Assembly: GCF_022012395.1 (NCBI RefSeq)
Contig: NZ_JAKLTQ010000002.1
Span: forward strand, 62,001 to 126,000
Direction: 5' to 3'
Length of the DNA stretch: 64,000 nt
Source: Arthrobacter hankyongi
GTDB taxonomy: Bacteria; Actinomycetota; Actinomycetes; Actinomycetales; Micrococcaceae
The notes below the pieces were generated by a model. The model searched no databases. It was not told the DNA's origin and saw nothing but the letters and a program-made list of their open reading frames with translations. Below are positions 16,326-25,724 of this stretch, piece after piece; the stretch's first letter is position 1; every line of letters begins with the position of its first letter. Made by a program: the position numbers and the translations under genes.

Positions 16326-18191
16326 ATGTCCCTGAAGTCCTTCCCGAAACCGTCCGAACTGCCGGTGCCCGCCGGCGCCGAGGGGTGGGAGAAGATCTAC
16401 CCCTACTACCTGGTCTTCCAGGACAAGCTCAAGGACCAGGAGGACGCGAAGTTCTGGTTCTGCGACAGCCAGCACTGGCCCACGGTCTTCAAGCCCTTTG
16501 AGACCATCGGCGGCGAGTTCGCGGTCAAGTGCCTGGGCCAGTACAACGCCCGCCACCTGATGATCCCCAACGCCAACGGCATCGAGTTCCGCATCCACCT
16601 CGGCTACCTGTACATGTCGCCGATCCCGGTGCCGGAGGAGCAGATCGCCGCCCGGGTGCCCTTGTTCGAGCAGCGCGTGGGCCACTACTTCCAGAACTGG
16701 GAGGAGCTGCTCAAGCAGTGGCACGTCAAGGTCCGCGGCACCATCGACGAGATGGAGACGCTGTCCTTCAACAAGCTGCCGGACATGGTCCCGATGGACG
16801 ACATCACCACCGGCAAGGCGATGGACGGCTCCGAGGTCCTGCTGGAGAACTACGACCGGCTGATCCAGTTGGCCTACCAGAACTGGCAGTACCACTTCGA
16901 ATTCCTGAACCTGGGCTACATCGCCTACCTGGACTTCTTCAACTTCTGCAAGGAAGTGTTCCCGAACATCCCGGACCAGTCGATCGCCACCATGGTCCAG
17001 GGCGTGGACATGGAGCTGTTCCGCCCCGACGATGAGCTCAAGGGCCTGGCCACGCTCGCCGTGGAACTGGGCATCCAGTCCGCCTTTTCCAACACCGACG
17101 ACGTCGAGGCCACCCTGGCTGCCGTCGCTGCGGCCCCGGGCGGGGACCGGTGGATCAGGCAGTACAAGGACGCCCAGGACCCGTGGTTCAACTTCACGGT
17201 GGGCAACGGCTTCTACGGCCATGACAAGTACTGGAAGGACCACCAGGAGATCCCGCTCGGCTACATCGCCGACTACATCCGCCGGCTGGACGAGGGCCAG
17301 CAGATCATGCGCCCCACCGGGGAGCTGATTGCGGAGAAGGAGCGGATCGTCGAGGAGTACCGCGACCTGCTTGAGGGCGACACCCAGGCCGCCTTCGATG
17401 CCAAGCGCCAGCTGGCCGCGACGGCCTACCCGTACGTGGAGAACCACAACTTCTACATCGAGCACTGGACCATGGGCGTGTTCTGGCGCAAGGTCCGCGA
17501 GCTGTCCCGGATGATGCAGGCCGAAGGGTTCTGGACCGAGCCGGACGACCTGCTCTACCTGAACCGCAACGAGGTCCGCGACGCGCTCTTCGACCTGGTC
17601 ACCGGCTGGGGCGTCGGCGCGGCCCCGATCGGCCCGACCTACTGGCCCCAGGAGATCGAGCGCCGCCGCGGCATCGTGGATGCGCTGAAGACCGCCCGTC
17701 CGGCCCCGGCGCTGAACACCCCGCCGGCCTCCATCACCGAACCGTTCACCCGGATGCTCTGGGGCATCACCACCGAGCAGGTCCAGCAGTGGCTCGGCGC
17801 CGGCGAGGAAGTCGAAGGCGGCGGCCTGCGCGGCATGGCGGCCTCCCCGGGCGTGGTCGAAGGCATTGCCCGGGTCATCCACGACTCGGACCAGCTCGCC
17901 GAGGTCCAGCAGGGCGAGATCCTGGTCGCCACGGTCACCGCCCCGTCCTGGGGCCCGATCTTCGGCAAGATCAAGGCCACCGTCACGGACATCGGCGGCA
18001 TGATGAGCCACGCGGCGATCGTCTGCCGCGAGTACGGCCTGCCCGCGGTGACCGGCACCGGCTCCGCGTCCACCACGATCAAGACCGGCCAGCGGCTCCG
18101 CGTGGACGGCACCAAGGGCACCGTCCAGATCCTGGACGCGGACGAGCCGGCCATCACCGGACCGGGCGCCCACAGCCACAGCCACGCCTGA
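16326..18191 (+). CDS. creH: Aryl kinase phosphohistidine subunit, CreH-like
   Basis: A 621-residue protein. The first ~450 residues form an aromatic-kinase-specific region (HFEFLNLGYIAYLDFFNFC), and the C-terminal ~100 residues form a swivelling PEP-utiliser phosphohistidine domain. The likely phosphorylated residue is His562 in GGMMSHAAIVCREYG. With the preceding subunit it should transfer a phosphoryl group from ATP to a phenol hydroxyl, giving for example 4-methylphenyl phosphate. The C-terminus ends HSHSHA, a histidine-rich tail also seen in the kinase encoded at 54372-55469. It is paralogous to 55498-57369, with shared signatures along the whole length. Confidence 0.85.
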   Translation: MSLKSFPKPSELPVPAGAEGWEKIYPYYLVFQDKLKDQEDAKFWFCDSQHWPTVFKPFETIGGEFAVKCLGQYNARHLMIPNANGIEFRIHLGYLYMSPIPVPEEQIAARVPLFEQRVGHYFQNWEELLKQWHVKVRGTIDEMETLSFNKLPDMVPMDDITTGKAMDGSEVLLENYDRLIQLAYQNWQYHFEFLNLGYIAYLDFFNFCKEVFPNIPDQSIATMVQGVDMELFRPDDELKGLATLAVELGIQSAFSNTDDVEATLAAVAAAPGGDRWIRQYKDAQDPWFNFTVGNGFYGHDKYWKDHQEIPLGYIADYIRRLDEGQQIMRPTGELIAEKERIVEEYRDLLEGDTQAAFDAKRQLAATAYPYVENHNFYIEHWTMGVFWRKVRELSRMMQAEGFWTEPDDLLYLNRNEVRDALFDLVTGWGVGAAPIGPTYWPQEIERRRGIVDALKTARPAPALNTPPASITEPFTRMLWGITTEQVQQWLGAGEEVEGGGLRGMAASPGVVEGIARVIHDSDQLAEVQQGEILVATVTAPSWGPIFGKIKATVTDIGGMMSHAAIVCREYGLPAVTGTGSASTTIKTGQRLRVDGTKGTVQILDADEPAITGPGAHSHSHA

Positions 18192-18274
18192 GCCCTTCCC
18201 GCCCAGGTGATCAGCTGCCGGACCGGGGCGTTCCCCCAACCGCCCCGGTCCGGCCCCCAACCGAAAGATCTGAG

Positions 18275-19054
18275 ATGACGCAGGAAACCACACCAACGGC
18301 CCCGGGACAGGCCGGCGCGCGCACGGTGCTGATCACCGGTGCAGCCGGCGGCTTGGGCCGGGCCTTCGCCCTCGGCTTCGCCGGCCGCGGCTACCGCGTC
18401 GCGGTGGCGGACGTGAACCTGGCTGGCGCGGAGGAAACCGCGCGGCTGGTCCGCGAAACCGGTGCCGAGTCCGCGGCTTTCGAGGCCGACGTCACCAGCG
18501 CCGAATCCACCCGGTCCCTCGCCGAACGGTGCGCCGAATTCGGCAACGGAGGGATCGACGTCGTCCTGAACAACGCGGCGATCTACGCCACCGTCACCCG
18601 CAGCCCGTTCGAGGAGATCGACCCGGACGAATGGGACCTGGTGATGAACGTGAACCTCAAGGGCCCGTGGCTGGTCACCCGCGCGGCGAGCAAGTACCTG
18701 CCCGAAGGCGGCCGCGTCATCAACCTCTCCTCCGCCACGATTTTCTCCGGATCGGAGCAGTGGCTGCACTATGTGGCCTCCAAGGGCGGCGTGGTGGCGA
18801 TGACCCGCGTGCTGGCCAAGGAACTCGGCCGCCGCGGCATCACGGTCAACGCTATCGCCCCGGGCTTCACGCTCACCGAGGCCAGCTACTCGCTGATGGA
18901 GAACGCGGAGAACTACGGGGTGGACCGCGGCGCCCTCAAACGCGCCAGCCAGCCGGAGGACATCGTCGGCGCGGCGCTGTTCCTGGCCGGGCCGGACTCG
19001 TCCTACATCACCGGCCAGACCCTCGTGGTCGACGGCGGCCGCCAGTTCATCTAG
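18275..19054 (+). CDS. creG: SDR dehydrogenase, CreG-like hydroxybenzyl alcohol dehydrogenase
   Basis: A 259-residue short-chain dehydrogenase. It shows the cofactor motif TGAAGGLG, the NNAAIYA segment, serine in NLSSATIF and the catalytic Tyr/Lys in YVASKGG. The acidic residue after strand 2 (VAVADVN) favours NAD. The start ATG 18275 is chosen because the dinucleotide fold begins about 18 residues later; the longer open frame upstream lies inside the kinase gene. In the cre pathway this position holds the enzyme that oxidises 4-hydroxybenzyl alcohol to the aldehyde after dephosphorylation. Confidence 0.82.
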   Translation: MTQETTPTAPGQAGARTVLITGAAGGLGRAFALGFAGRGYRVAVADVNLAGAEETARLVRETGAESAAFEADVTSAESTRSLAERCAEFGNGGIDVVLNNAAIYATVTRSPFEEIDPDEWDLVMNVNLKGPWLVTRAASKYLPEGGRVINLSSATIFSGSEQWLHYVASKGGVVAMTRVLAKELGRRGITVNAIAPGFTLTEASYSLMENAENYGVDRGALKRASQPEDIVGAALFLAGPDSSYITGQTLVVDGGRQFI

Positions 19055-19081
19055 ACCTGCACCACCGAAAAGGAGATCCCC

Positions 19082-19402
19082 GTGCCTACGGTTCATTTCA
19101 CCGACGCTGAAGGCGTTGTCCGCGACATTGAAGGCAACGCCGGAGACTCGGTCATGGAGACCGCGGTGCGCAACGGCGTGCCCGGCATCGTCGCCGAATG
19201 CGGCGGCTCGCTGTCCTGCGCCACCTGCCACGTCTTCGTCCGCGAGGACTGCCTCGACCAGCTGCCCGAGATGGACGAGATGGAGGACGAGATGCTCTAC
19301 GGCACCGCCGTGGACCGTGAGGACAACTCGCGCCTGTCCTGCCAGCTGAAGCTCTCCGAGGACAGCGACCTCTACGTCACCACTCCGGAAACGCAGGTCT
19401 GA
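19082..19402 (+). CDS. creF: 2Fe-2S ferredoxin for the P450, CreF-like
   Basis: A 106-residue adrenodoxin/putidaredoxin-type ferredoxin. Cluster ligands are Cys40, Cys46, Cys49 (ECGGSLSCATCHVFV) and Cys87 (SRLSCQL). The acidic patch DEMEDEM is typical of partners of P450 systems. The GTG start follows AAGGAGA. It passes electrons one at a time from the reductase encoded two bases downstream to the P450. Confidence 0.9.
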   Translation: MPTVHFTDAEGVVRDIEGNAGDSVMETAVRNGVPGIVAECGGSLSCATCHVFVREDCLDQLPEMDEMEDEMLYGTAVDREDNSRLSCQLKLSEDSDLYVTTPETQV

Positions 19403-19404
19403 CC

Positions 19405-20715
19405 ATGTCTGCCACCAACACTAGTGCGACGGCGGCGCCCGCCGCAGGCTCGGACGGCACCGTGCGCACGGGGCTGCTGATTATCGGCGCGAGCCAGTCC
19501 GGCGTCCAGCTGGCGGTCTCGCTCCGGGCCCTTGGTTTTGAGGAACACATTACGCTGCTCGGCGACGAGGACCACCGGCCCTACCAGCGCCCGGCGCTGT
19601 CCAAGGAGTTCCTGCAGGGCACGGTCGGGAGCGAATCGCTGATCTTCCGCTCCAACGAGTACTGGGCTGAGCACAATGTCGCCCTGGTCAAGGGCGAGCG
19701 GATCACGCGGATCGACCGGGAAGCCGACGGCTCCGGCGTGGCCCACGCGGCGTCCGGCGCGCAGTTCCCCTTCCAGCGGCTGGCGCTGACCGTGGGTGCC
19801 CGCGCGCGGAAGCTGGAGCTGTCCGGCGCGGACCTGGACGGCGTGGTGTACCTGCGCAATGCCGACGACGCGCTGGAACTGAAGGCCCGGCTGGACGATG
19901 TCCGCGAGGCCGTGGTCATCGGCGGCGGGTTCATCGGGCTCGAGGCTGCCTCCAGCCTGCACAAGATGGGCAAGACGGTCACGGTGCTCGAGTACGGTCC
20001 GCGGCTGATCGGCCGGGCCGTGGGCGAAGAGACCAGCGAGTACTTCCTGGCGGCGCACCGCGAACGCGGCCTGGACATCCGGCTGGATGCCCGGATGAAC
20101 CGCCTGGTGCCGGCCGAAGACGGAAGCCGCGTGGCCGGCGTCGAACTTGATGATGGCACCGTGGTGCCGGCGCAGTTGGTGCTGGTCGGCATCGGCGTGG
20201 TTCCGAATATCGAGTTGGCCGAGCAGTTGGGCCTGGCCGTGGACAACGGGATCGTGGTGGACCGGCACGCGCTGGCCTCCGACGGGACCACGGTGGCCGT
20301 GGGCGACGTGGCGAACATTCCGAACCCGCTGCCCGGTGCGCCCGAGGGCGAACGGATCCGGCTGGAGAGCGTGAACAACGCGATCGAACACGCCAAGGTC
20401 GCAGCCTACTCGCTGATGGGCCGGCGCGAGGACTATGCCGGCATCCCGTGGTTTTGGTCCAACCAGGCGGACCTGAAGCTGCAGATCGCGGGGCTGACGC
20501 TCGGCTACGACAGCACCGTGGTCCGCCGCGACGACGGGCGCGGCAAGTTCTCCGTCCTGTACTACCGCGACGGGCGGATCATCGCCGCCGACTGCGTGAA
20601 CGCGCCGCTGGACTTTATGGCGGTCAAGAACGCCCTCGCCAAGGGCCAGAACATTCCCGCGGACGCGGCGGCCGATCCCGCCGTGGTCCTGAAAACCATC
20701 GTCACGGACGGCTGA
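19405..20715 (+). CDS. creE: Ferredoxin reductase (FAD, NAD(P)H), CreE-like
   Basis: A 436-residue putidaredoxin-reductase-type flavoprotein. The FAD fold is at the N-terminus (LLIIGASQSGVQLAVSL; the usual GxGxxG is replaced by GASQSG). The NAD fold is at ~171-200 (AVVIGGGFIGLEAASSL), with a second FAD contact in AVGDVANIPNP. The first glycine motif is a mild deviation from consensus. It lies two bases after the ferredoxin stop, so the electron-transfer pair is made together. It oxidises NADH or NADPH and reduces the ferredoxin. Confidence 0.88.
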   Translation: MSATNTSATAAPAAGSDGTVRTGLLIIGASQSGVQLAVSLRALGFEEHITLLGDEDHRPYQRPALSKEFLQGTVGSESLIFRSNEYWAEHNVALVKGERITRIDREADGSGVAHAASGAQFPFQRLALTVGARARKLELSGADLDGVVYLRNADDALELKARLDDVREAVVIGGGFIGLEAASSLHKMGKTVTVLEYGPRLIGRAVGEETSEYFLAAHRERGLDIRLDARMNRLVPAEDGSRVAGVELDDGTVVPAQLVLVGIGVVPNIELAEQLGLAVDNGIVVDRHALASDGTTVAVGDVANIPNPLPGAPEGERIRLESVNNAIEHAKVAAYSLMGRREDYAGIPWFWSNQADLKLQIAGLTLGYDSTVVRRDDGRGKFSVLYYRDGRIIAADCVNAPLDFMAVKNALAKGQNIPADAAADPAVVLKTIVTDG

Positions 20716-20726
20716 GGAGCCCAGGG

Positions 20727-21470
20727 ATGAGCACCCCCGATATGCAGACAGACCAGACCAACGACGGCGCCCCCGCCTTTGCCGAGGATCCGCGCGCCCG
20801 CGCCTTCGCCGCAGCGAACCCGGTCCGGCCGGTTCCGGCCACCGGCCCGGTGGACACGACGCCGATCGCACTGACCCCGGCCGCGGCGGACCTCGATCCG
20901 CTCTGGAAGACAGTGGTGGAGGAGACCCGCGCGCGCGGCAGCGACATCCACCTGCCGATCTCGCTGGCCTTCGCCGAGCGGCTGTGCCGGGCCTACCCGG
21001 AGGCGGACGCCGAGCTGGTGCGCGTGACCGTCCTGCTGCACGACACCGGCTGGGCGCATGTGGACGAGTCCCGCATTCTCTCCGAGGGCTTCACCGGCGA
21101 CTGGCGCAAGGCCGCCATCCGCTACGAGCACGAGGCCGAGGGCTGCAAGGTCGCCTGCCGCGTGCTGCCCGGTCTCGGGTACGCCGAGGAGTTCATCGAG
21201 CGGGTCTGCGAGATCATCGACGGGCACGACACCCGGCATGTGGCCTACTCGCTCGAGGACGCCCTGGTCCGCGACGCCGACCGGCTGTGGCGCTTCGACC
21301 AAGCCGGGATCGCGCTGGCCTCGTCCTGGTTCGGCATGACACCGGACGTGTACACCGACCGGCTCGCAGCGGAAATCATCCCGGAGCTGATCACCGAGGC
21401 CGCGGTGCAGATGGGAACGGCAGACCTGGCGCGCTCGAACGCGCTGCTGAAGACAGGAGTCATCCGATGA
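20727..21470 (+). CDS. creD: HD-domain phosphohydrolase, CreD-like aryl phosphatase
   Basis: A 247-residue HD-domain protein. Putative metal ligands are His75 (SDIHLPISLAF), His105-Asp106 (LLHDTGW), the histidine in RYEHEAEG, and the GHD and DAD in IIDGHDTR and RDADRLWR. Its place in the operon corresponds to creD, whose product removes the phosphate from the oxidised aryl phosphate. The first ~50 residues are proline- and threonine-rich and probably unstructured. The start is ATG 20727, with GAGG upstream. Its stop overlaps the aldehyde dehydrogenase start (ATGA). It is paralogous to the HD protein at 12050-12736. Confidence 0.82.
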   Translation: MSTPDMQTDQTNDGAPAFAEDPRARAFAAANPVRPVPATGPVDTTPIALTPAAADLDPLWKTVVEETRARGSDIHLPISLAFAERLCRAYPEADAELVRVTVLLHDTGWAHVDESRILSEGFTGDWRKAAIRYEHEAEGCKVACRVLPGLGYAEEFIERVCEIIDGHDTRHVAYSLEDALVRDADRLWRFDQAGIALASSWFGMTPDVYTDRLAAEIIPELITEAAVQMGTADLARSNALLKTGVIR

Positions 21471-23026
21471 CCACCACCCCGCACGCCCCGCAGGCCACAG
21501 CCGGGACACCCACCCAGGCGCCGGCGTCGTTCTCCGGCCCCGCCGTGGACGCACGCGCCGCCCTCGCCCTGCCCTACACGCACGTGGACGACATGTTCAT
21601 CGACGGGGCCTGGGTTCCGGCGCACGGCACCGGGCGCAACGAGGTCACCGACCCGGCGACCGGCCAGGTCTGGGGCTCCGTCCCGGACGGCGACGCCGAG
21701 GATATCGACGCCGCCGTCGCCGCCGCCCGCCGGGCGCTTGGCGGCGAATGGGCGCGGCTGGCGCCAGCGGAGCGCGCCGCCTGCCTGCTGCGGATCGCCG
21801 ACGAAGTGGACAAGCGCGCCACCGAGCTGTCGCTGACCAACACCCGGGAGAACGGCTCCCCGGTGTCGGAATCCTCCGGGGCCGCCGCGAACGCCGCAGC
21901 GATCTTCCGGTATTTTGCGACCCTGGCGGACTACCTCGGGAAGGAAGACGTCCGGCCGTTCCCGTTCGCACCCGGGCAGGAGTCTGTGGTCCGGCGGAAC
22001 CCGGTCGGCGTGTGCGCGCTGATCGCGCCCTGGAACTTCCCGATCAACCTGATGGTGATCAAGTTGGCACCGGCGCTGCTGGCCGGCTGCACCGTGGTGA
22101 TGAAACCGGCCTCGCCCACCCCGCTGTCCTTCCGCCTGATCGTCGACGCCGTCGCCGCCGCCGGCGTGCCGGCCGGCGTGGTCAACCTGGTCACCGGCGG
22201 CGGGCGCCTGGGCGATGCGCTGGTGAAGCATCCCGGCGTGGACAAGGTGGCCTTCACCGGCTCCACGCCGGTGGGCCGGAAAATTGCCTCAGCCTGCGGC
22301 GAGTTGCTGCGCCCGGTCACCCTGGAACTGGGCGGTAAGTCCAGCGCCATCGTGCTGCCGGACGCAGACCTGGACGCCATGTCGCACGTGCTGGTCCGTT
22401 CCTGCATGCGCAACACCGGCCAGACCTGCTACATCTCCACCCGCATCCTCGCCCCCGCCGGACGCTATGACGAGGTCGTGGACATGGTCACCGCGACCAT
22501 CGCCGCCGGCAAACAGGGCGACCCGCTGGATCCGGCGACGGTGTTCGGGCCTTCTGCGACGGCTTCCCAGTACCGGACGGTGCTGGACTACGTTCAGTCC
22601 GGCCTGGCCGAGGGGGCACGCGCCACCACCGGCGGACGTGCGGCCCGGCTCGGCGGCGGGCTGGAACACGGGTACTTCGTGGAGCCCACGGTCTTCGCCG
22701 ACGTCACTCCGGACATGCGCATCTCCCGGGAGGAGATCTTCGGCCCGGTCATCTCGGTGCTGAAATACTCCAACGTGGACGAGGCCGTGGCGCTGGCCAA
22801 CAACACCGAGTTCGGACTCGGAGGGCTGGTCTTCGGCCAGGACCAGGAGGCCGCGCTGGCCGTCGCGGACCGGATGGACACCGGCTCGGTGGGCATCAAC
22901 TTCTTCGCCTCCAACCACTCCGCCCCGTTCGGCGGCCGGCACGACTCCGGCCTCGGCACCGAGTACGGGATCGAGGGTCTCAACGCCTACCTGACCTACA
23001 AATCCATCCACCGCCGGCCGCGGTAG
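21467..23026 (+). CDS. creC: Aldehyde dehydrogenase, CreC-like (4-hydroxybenzaldehyde)
   Basis: A 519-residue NAD(P)-dependent aldehyde dehydrogenase. The catalytic pair is Glu287 (LELGGKSS) and Cys321 (NTGQTCYIS), with the usual spacing of 34. The cofactor stretch PWNFPINLM and the GSTPVGRKI turn are present. An N-terminal extension of ~40 residues is Thr/Pro/Ala-rich. The ATG overlaps the HD stop by four bases. As last gene of the operon it should oxidise 4-hydroxybenzaldehyde to 4-hydroxybenzoate. No 4-hydroxybenzoate hydroxylase lies in the window, so the next step is encoded elsewhere. Confidence 0.85.
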   Translation: MTTTPHAPQATAGTPTQAPASFSGPAVDARAALALPYTHVDDMFIDGAWVPAHGTGRNEVTDPATGQVWGSVPDGDAEDIDAAVAAARRALGGEWARLAPAERAACLLRIADEVDKRATELSLTNTRENGSPVSESSGAAANAAAIFRYFATLADYLGKEDVRPFPFAPGQESVVRRNPVGVCALIAPWNFPINLMVIKLAPALLAGCTVVMKPASPTPLSFRLIVDAVAAAGVPAGVVNLVTGGGRLGDALVKHPGVDKVAFTGSTPVGRKIASACGELLRPVTLELGGKSSAIVLPDADLDAMSHVLVRSCMRNTGQTCYISTRILAPAGRYDEVVDMVTATIAAGKQGDPLDPATVFGPSATASQYRTVLDYVQSGLAEGARATTGGRAARLGGGLEHGYFVEPTVFADVTPDMRISREEIFGPVISVLKYSNVDEAVALANNTEFGLGGLVFGQDQEAALAVADRMDTGSVGINFFASNHSAPFGGRHDSGLGTEYGIEGLNAYLTYKSIHRRPR

Positions 23027-23145
23027 CGCGCCGGACGCCGCCAGCCGAACCGGGCCCGGGAAGCGCGGGCCCGGCGGCAACCTTGCCGTTACCTGCAACT
23101 GGTATGACTGGGAAGGTTGAAACGATTTATTAGCTGGGGGAGACG

Positions 23146-23553
23146 TTGAATATTCCGTATGTGCCCAGGTCGGCGGCCATGCTGGTCTGGGGCCTGGTGC
23201 TCTCCGTGGTGGGCGGCGTGCTGAGCACCTGGCTGTCGATTGCCGCGGTCGGGGAAGTCGTCAAGGATGCCGCGAGCATGTTCTACGACTCCAGCGCGGA
23301 GGCGTTCTCCGGCCTGGCTGTGCTGTTCGGCCTGGTCGCGCTCGCCGGGTTTGTCCTGCTTGCCGTGGGCCTGGGCCGGCTGCTGGGCCGGATCGACCAA
23401 AAATACGAGGTGTGGTTCCGCTCCCTGCCGGCGGCCACCTTCCCCCAGCCGGTTCCCTACCCTCCGGCCGCCGCGCCGGGCCAGCCCGTGCCGCCTGCGG
23501 CCGTGTCCCGACCGCCGATGCCGGCCACCGCGCCGAAACTGCCGCAGGGATAG
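23146..23553 (+). CDS. Small membrane protein, unknown function
   Basis: A 135-residue protein with two predicted transmembrane segments (residues ~10-35 and ~57-80) and a proline/alanine-rich cytoplasmic or external tail. The start is TTG 23146, six bases after GGGGGAGA. No family was recognised. It stands alone, after the cre-like operon and before an oxidoreductase gene. Confidence 0.6.
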   Translation: MNIPYVPRSAAMLVWGLVLSVVGGVLSTWLSIAAVGEVVKDAASMFYDSSAEAFSGLAVLFGLVALAGFVLLAVGLGRLLGRIDQKYEVWFRSLPAATFPQPVPYPPAAAPGQPVPPAAVSRPPMPATAPKLPQG

Positions 23554-23613
23554 CCCGCGTCCGGCAATCGCCGTAGGATGCCTCAGAAGCGCACGCGTTC
23601 CGGAAGGCCGTCC

Positions 23614-24657
23614 ATGACCGTTGCCCCGCCCCTCCGCACCGCCCTGATCGGCTTCGGCCTGTCCGGCCGGGACTTCCACGCCCCGTTCATCCAGGCAGAC
23701 CCGCGCTACTCGCTGGACTTTATTGTCACCGGCAGCGAGGAACGGGCCGCCCGGGCCCATGCGGCGTATCCGGACACCGCGGTCCTGGCCAGCACCGCGG
23801 AGCTTTTCGGCCGGGCCGGGCAGCTGGACCTGGTGCTGGTCTGCACGCCGCCGGCCAGCCATATCGAACTGGCTGCCGCGGCCATCGGGCACGGCCTGAA
23901 CGTGGTGGTGGACAAGCCCTTTGCCGCCACCTCGGCAGCAGCGCAAGAGCTGATCGGCCAAGCCCGGCAGGCCGGCGTCGTCCTGACCGTCTACCAGAAC
24001 CGGCGCTGGGACGCCGACTTCCTGACACTTCGGGAGCTGATCGGCGACGGCGAACTCGGGCAGGTGCACCTGTTCGAGTCCCGCTTCGAGCGCTGGTCCC
24101 CGCACGGGCTGCGCGCCTGGAAGAGCAGCGCCGGGATCGCCGACGGCGGCGGGATCCTCTTCGACCTGGGCTCGCACCTGATCGACCAGGCGCTGCAGCT
24201 GTTCGGACCGGTGGCCACGGTCTACGGCGAGACCGCCCGGCACATCCGGGCGGAGGAGTCCGATGCGGACGACGACGCCTTCGTGTCCCTGCTGCACGAG
24301 TCCGGCGTGCGTTCGCACCTGTCCGCCAACCTGGTTTCGGCGCTCCAGCTGCCCCGCTTCCACGTCCTGGGCTCGTCCGCCGCCTACACCAAGTGGGGCA
24401 TGGACGGGCAGGAGGCGGCCCTGGCCGCCGGGCTGCTGCCCACGGATCCGGGCTACGGCGTCGAACCGGAAGAGGCCTGGGGCAAGCTCGGCGTGCCCGG
24501 CAATATCCGCAAGGTCCCGGCGCAGCAGGGCGCCTACCCCGAGTTCTACCGGCAGCTGGCGGCCGCCCTGGCCGGGGACGGGCCGGTGCCGGTGGACCCG
24601 GCCGATGCCGTCGCTGTACTGCGGATCATCGAGGAAGTCCACCGGCAGGCCGGCTGA
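23614..24657 (+). CDS. Gfo/Idh/MocA-family oxidoreductase
   Basis: A 347-residue NAD(P)-dependent oxidoreductase. It has an N-terminal Rossmann fold (ALIGFGLSGRDFHAPF, VCTPPASHIELA), the EKP-like motif replaced by VDKPFA, and the C-terminal GFO/IDH/MocA sheet domain with the conserved GGGILFDLGSHLIDQA helix. Start 23614 is preferred over the ATG at 23578 because GGAAGG lies seven bases before it. The substrate is probably a sugar or cyclitol; nothing in the context fixes it. Confidence 0.85.
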   Translation: MTVAPPLRTALIGFGLSGRDFHAPFIQADPRYSLDFIVTGSEERAARAHAAYPDTAVLASTAELFGRAGQLDLVLVCTPPASHIELAAAAIGHGLNVVVDKPFAATSAAAQELIGQARQAGVVLTVYQNRRWDADFLTLRELIGDGELGQVHLFESRFERWSPHGLRAWKSSAGIADGGGILFDLGSHLIDQALQLFGPVATVYGETARHIRAEESDADDDAFVSLLHESGVRSHLSANLVSALQLPRFHVLGSSAAYTKWGMDGQEAALAAGLLPTDPGYGVEPEEAWGKLGVPGNIRKVPAQQGAYPEFYRQLAAALAGDGPVPVDPADAVAVLRIIEEVHRQAG

Positions 24658-24704
24658 GCCGTGGCCGCTCGACAGCCGCCGCGGCGGCAGGGTAAGGAGG
24701 GACC

Positions 24705-25661
24705 GTGGCCATCATCGGATTCCATGCATCGCACGAACAGATCGGGCCGGCGCAGCTGCTCGCCGACGTCGAGCTGGCCGAACAGGCGGGCTTCGACGCC
24801 GCGATGTGCTCGGACCACATCGAGCCCTGGTCGGCGCACCAAGGCCATTCCGGCTACGCCTGGTCCTGGCTCGGCGCCGCGCTGGCCCGCACCCGGCTGC
24901 GCTTCGGCGTCGTGACGGCCCCGGGCCAGCGCTACCATCCGGTCATCACCGCCCATGCCTCCGCCACCCTGGCGGCGATGTTCCCCGGCCGCTTCTGGCT
25001 GGCGCTGGGCAGCGGCGAGAACCTGAACGAGCACATCACCGGCGGGCCGTGGCCGCCCAAGGAGGTGCGCCAGCAGCGGCTGGAGGAGTGCGTCCAGGTG
25101 ATCCGGCGGCTGCACGCGGGCGAGGAGGTCACCCACCACGGGCTGGTCGACGTCGAGCAGGCCCGGCTGTGGGATGTGCCCGAGGCCAGGCCGCCGCTGA
25201 TCGCCCCTGCCGTGAGCGTGGAGACGGCCGGCCGGTCCGCCGCGTGGGCGGACGGGCTGGTGACCATTAACCAGGATCCTGGCCGCCTGCGCCGGATGCT
25301 TGAGGCCTACCGCGGCGCCGGCGGACGGGGCCCGGCGGCCCTCCAGGTGCACCTGTCCTGGGCGCCGGACGAGGCCGAGGCCCTGGCCATCGCCTGGGAC
25401 CAGTGGCGGACCAATGTCTTTGCGCCGCCGGTGCCCTGGGACCTGGCCAAGGCCGAGCATTTCGACGACGCTGCGGAGCAGGTGGGCGAGGAACAGCTGC
25501 GCCATTCCGTCAATATCTCCGCGCACACGGGGCAGCACCTCGAGTGGCTGCAGGAGTACCTGGAGCTGGGCTTCGACGAGCTCTACCTGCATTTCGTGGG
25601 ACAGCACCAGGAACCATTCATCAAGACCTTCGCGGACGAAGTGCTGCCGCAGCTGCGCTGA
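24705..25661 (+). CDS. Luciferase-like F420/FMN-dependent oxidoreductase beside a GH13 gene
   Basis: A 318-residue luciferase-like monooxygenase-fold protein. Visible are IGFHASHEQIGP at the N-terminus, ALGSGENLNEHI, and the WADGLVTINQDP region. It belongs to the F420-dependent glucose-6-phosphate dehydrogenase-like group. In actinobacteria a subgroup of these is found next to a trehalose-synthase-like GH13 gene, as here, where a GH13 gene starts 63 bases downstream. The start is GTG, with GGAGGGACC before it. Its true cofactor and substrate are unknown. Confidence 0.82.
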   Translation: MAIIGFHASHEQIGPAQLLADVELAEQAGFDAAMCSDHIEPWSAHQGHSGYAWSWLGAALARTRLRFGVVTAPGQRYHPVITAHASATLAAMFPGRFWLALGSGENLNEHITGGPWPPKEVRQQRLEECVQVIRRLHAGEEVTHHGLVDVEQARLWDVPEARPPLIAPAVSVETAGRSAAWADGLVTINQDPGRLRRMLEAYRGAGGRGPAALQVHLSWAPDEAEALAIAWDQWRTNVFAPPVPWDLAKAEHFDDAAEQVGEEQLRHSVNISAHTGQHLEWLQEYLELGFDELYLHFVGQHQEPFIKTFADEVLPQLR

Positions 25662-25724
25662 GCCGGCTCCCGGCCCGGTCACCCCGCAGGGGCAGGACAG
25701 ACAGGACAAAGGCAAGGAGGATCC

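Noticed and set aside
15171-18296. Very long minus-strand open frame (1041 codons) across the kinase genes
   Set aside because: It is antisense to two proteins with clear motifs. Its product is low-complexity (G, R, V, L, D-rich), as expected for a shadow frame in high-GC DNA.
17639-19231. Minus-strand open frame of 530 codons opposite kinase, SDR and ferredoxin genes
   Set aside because: It overlaps three well-supported genes and has no recognisable domain; a shadow of GC-rich codon bias.
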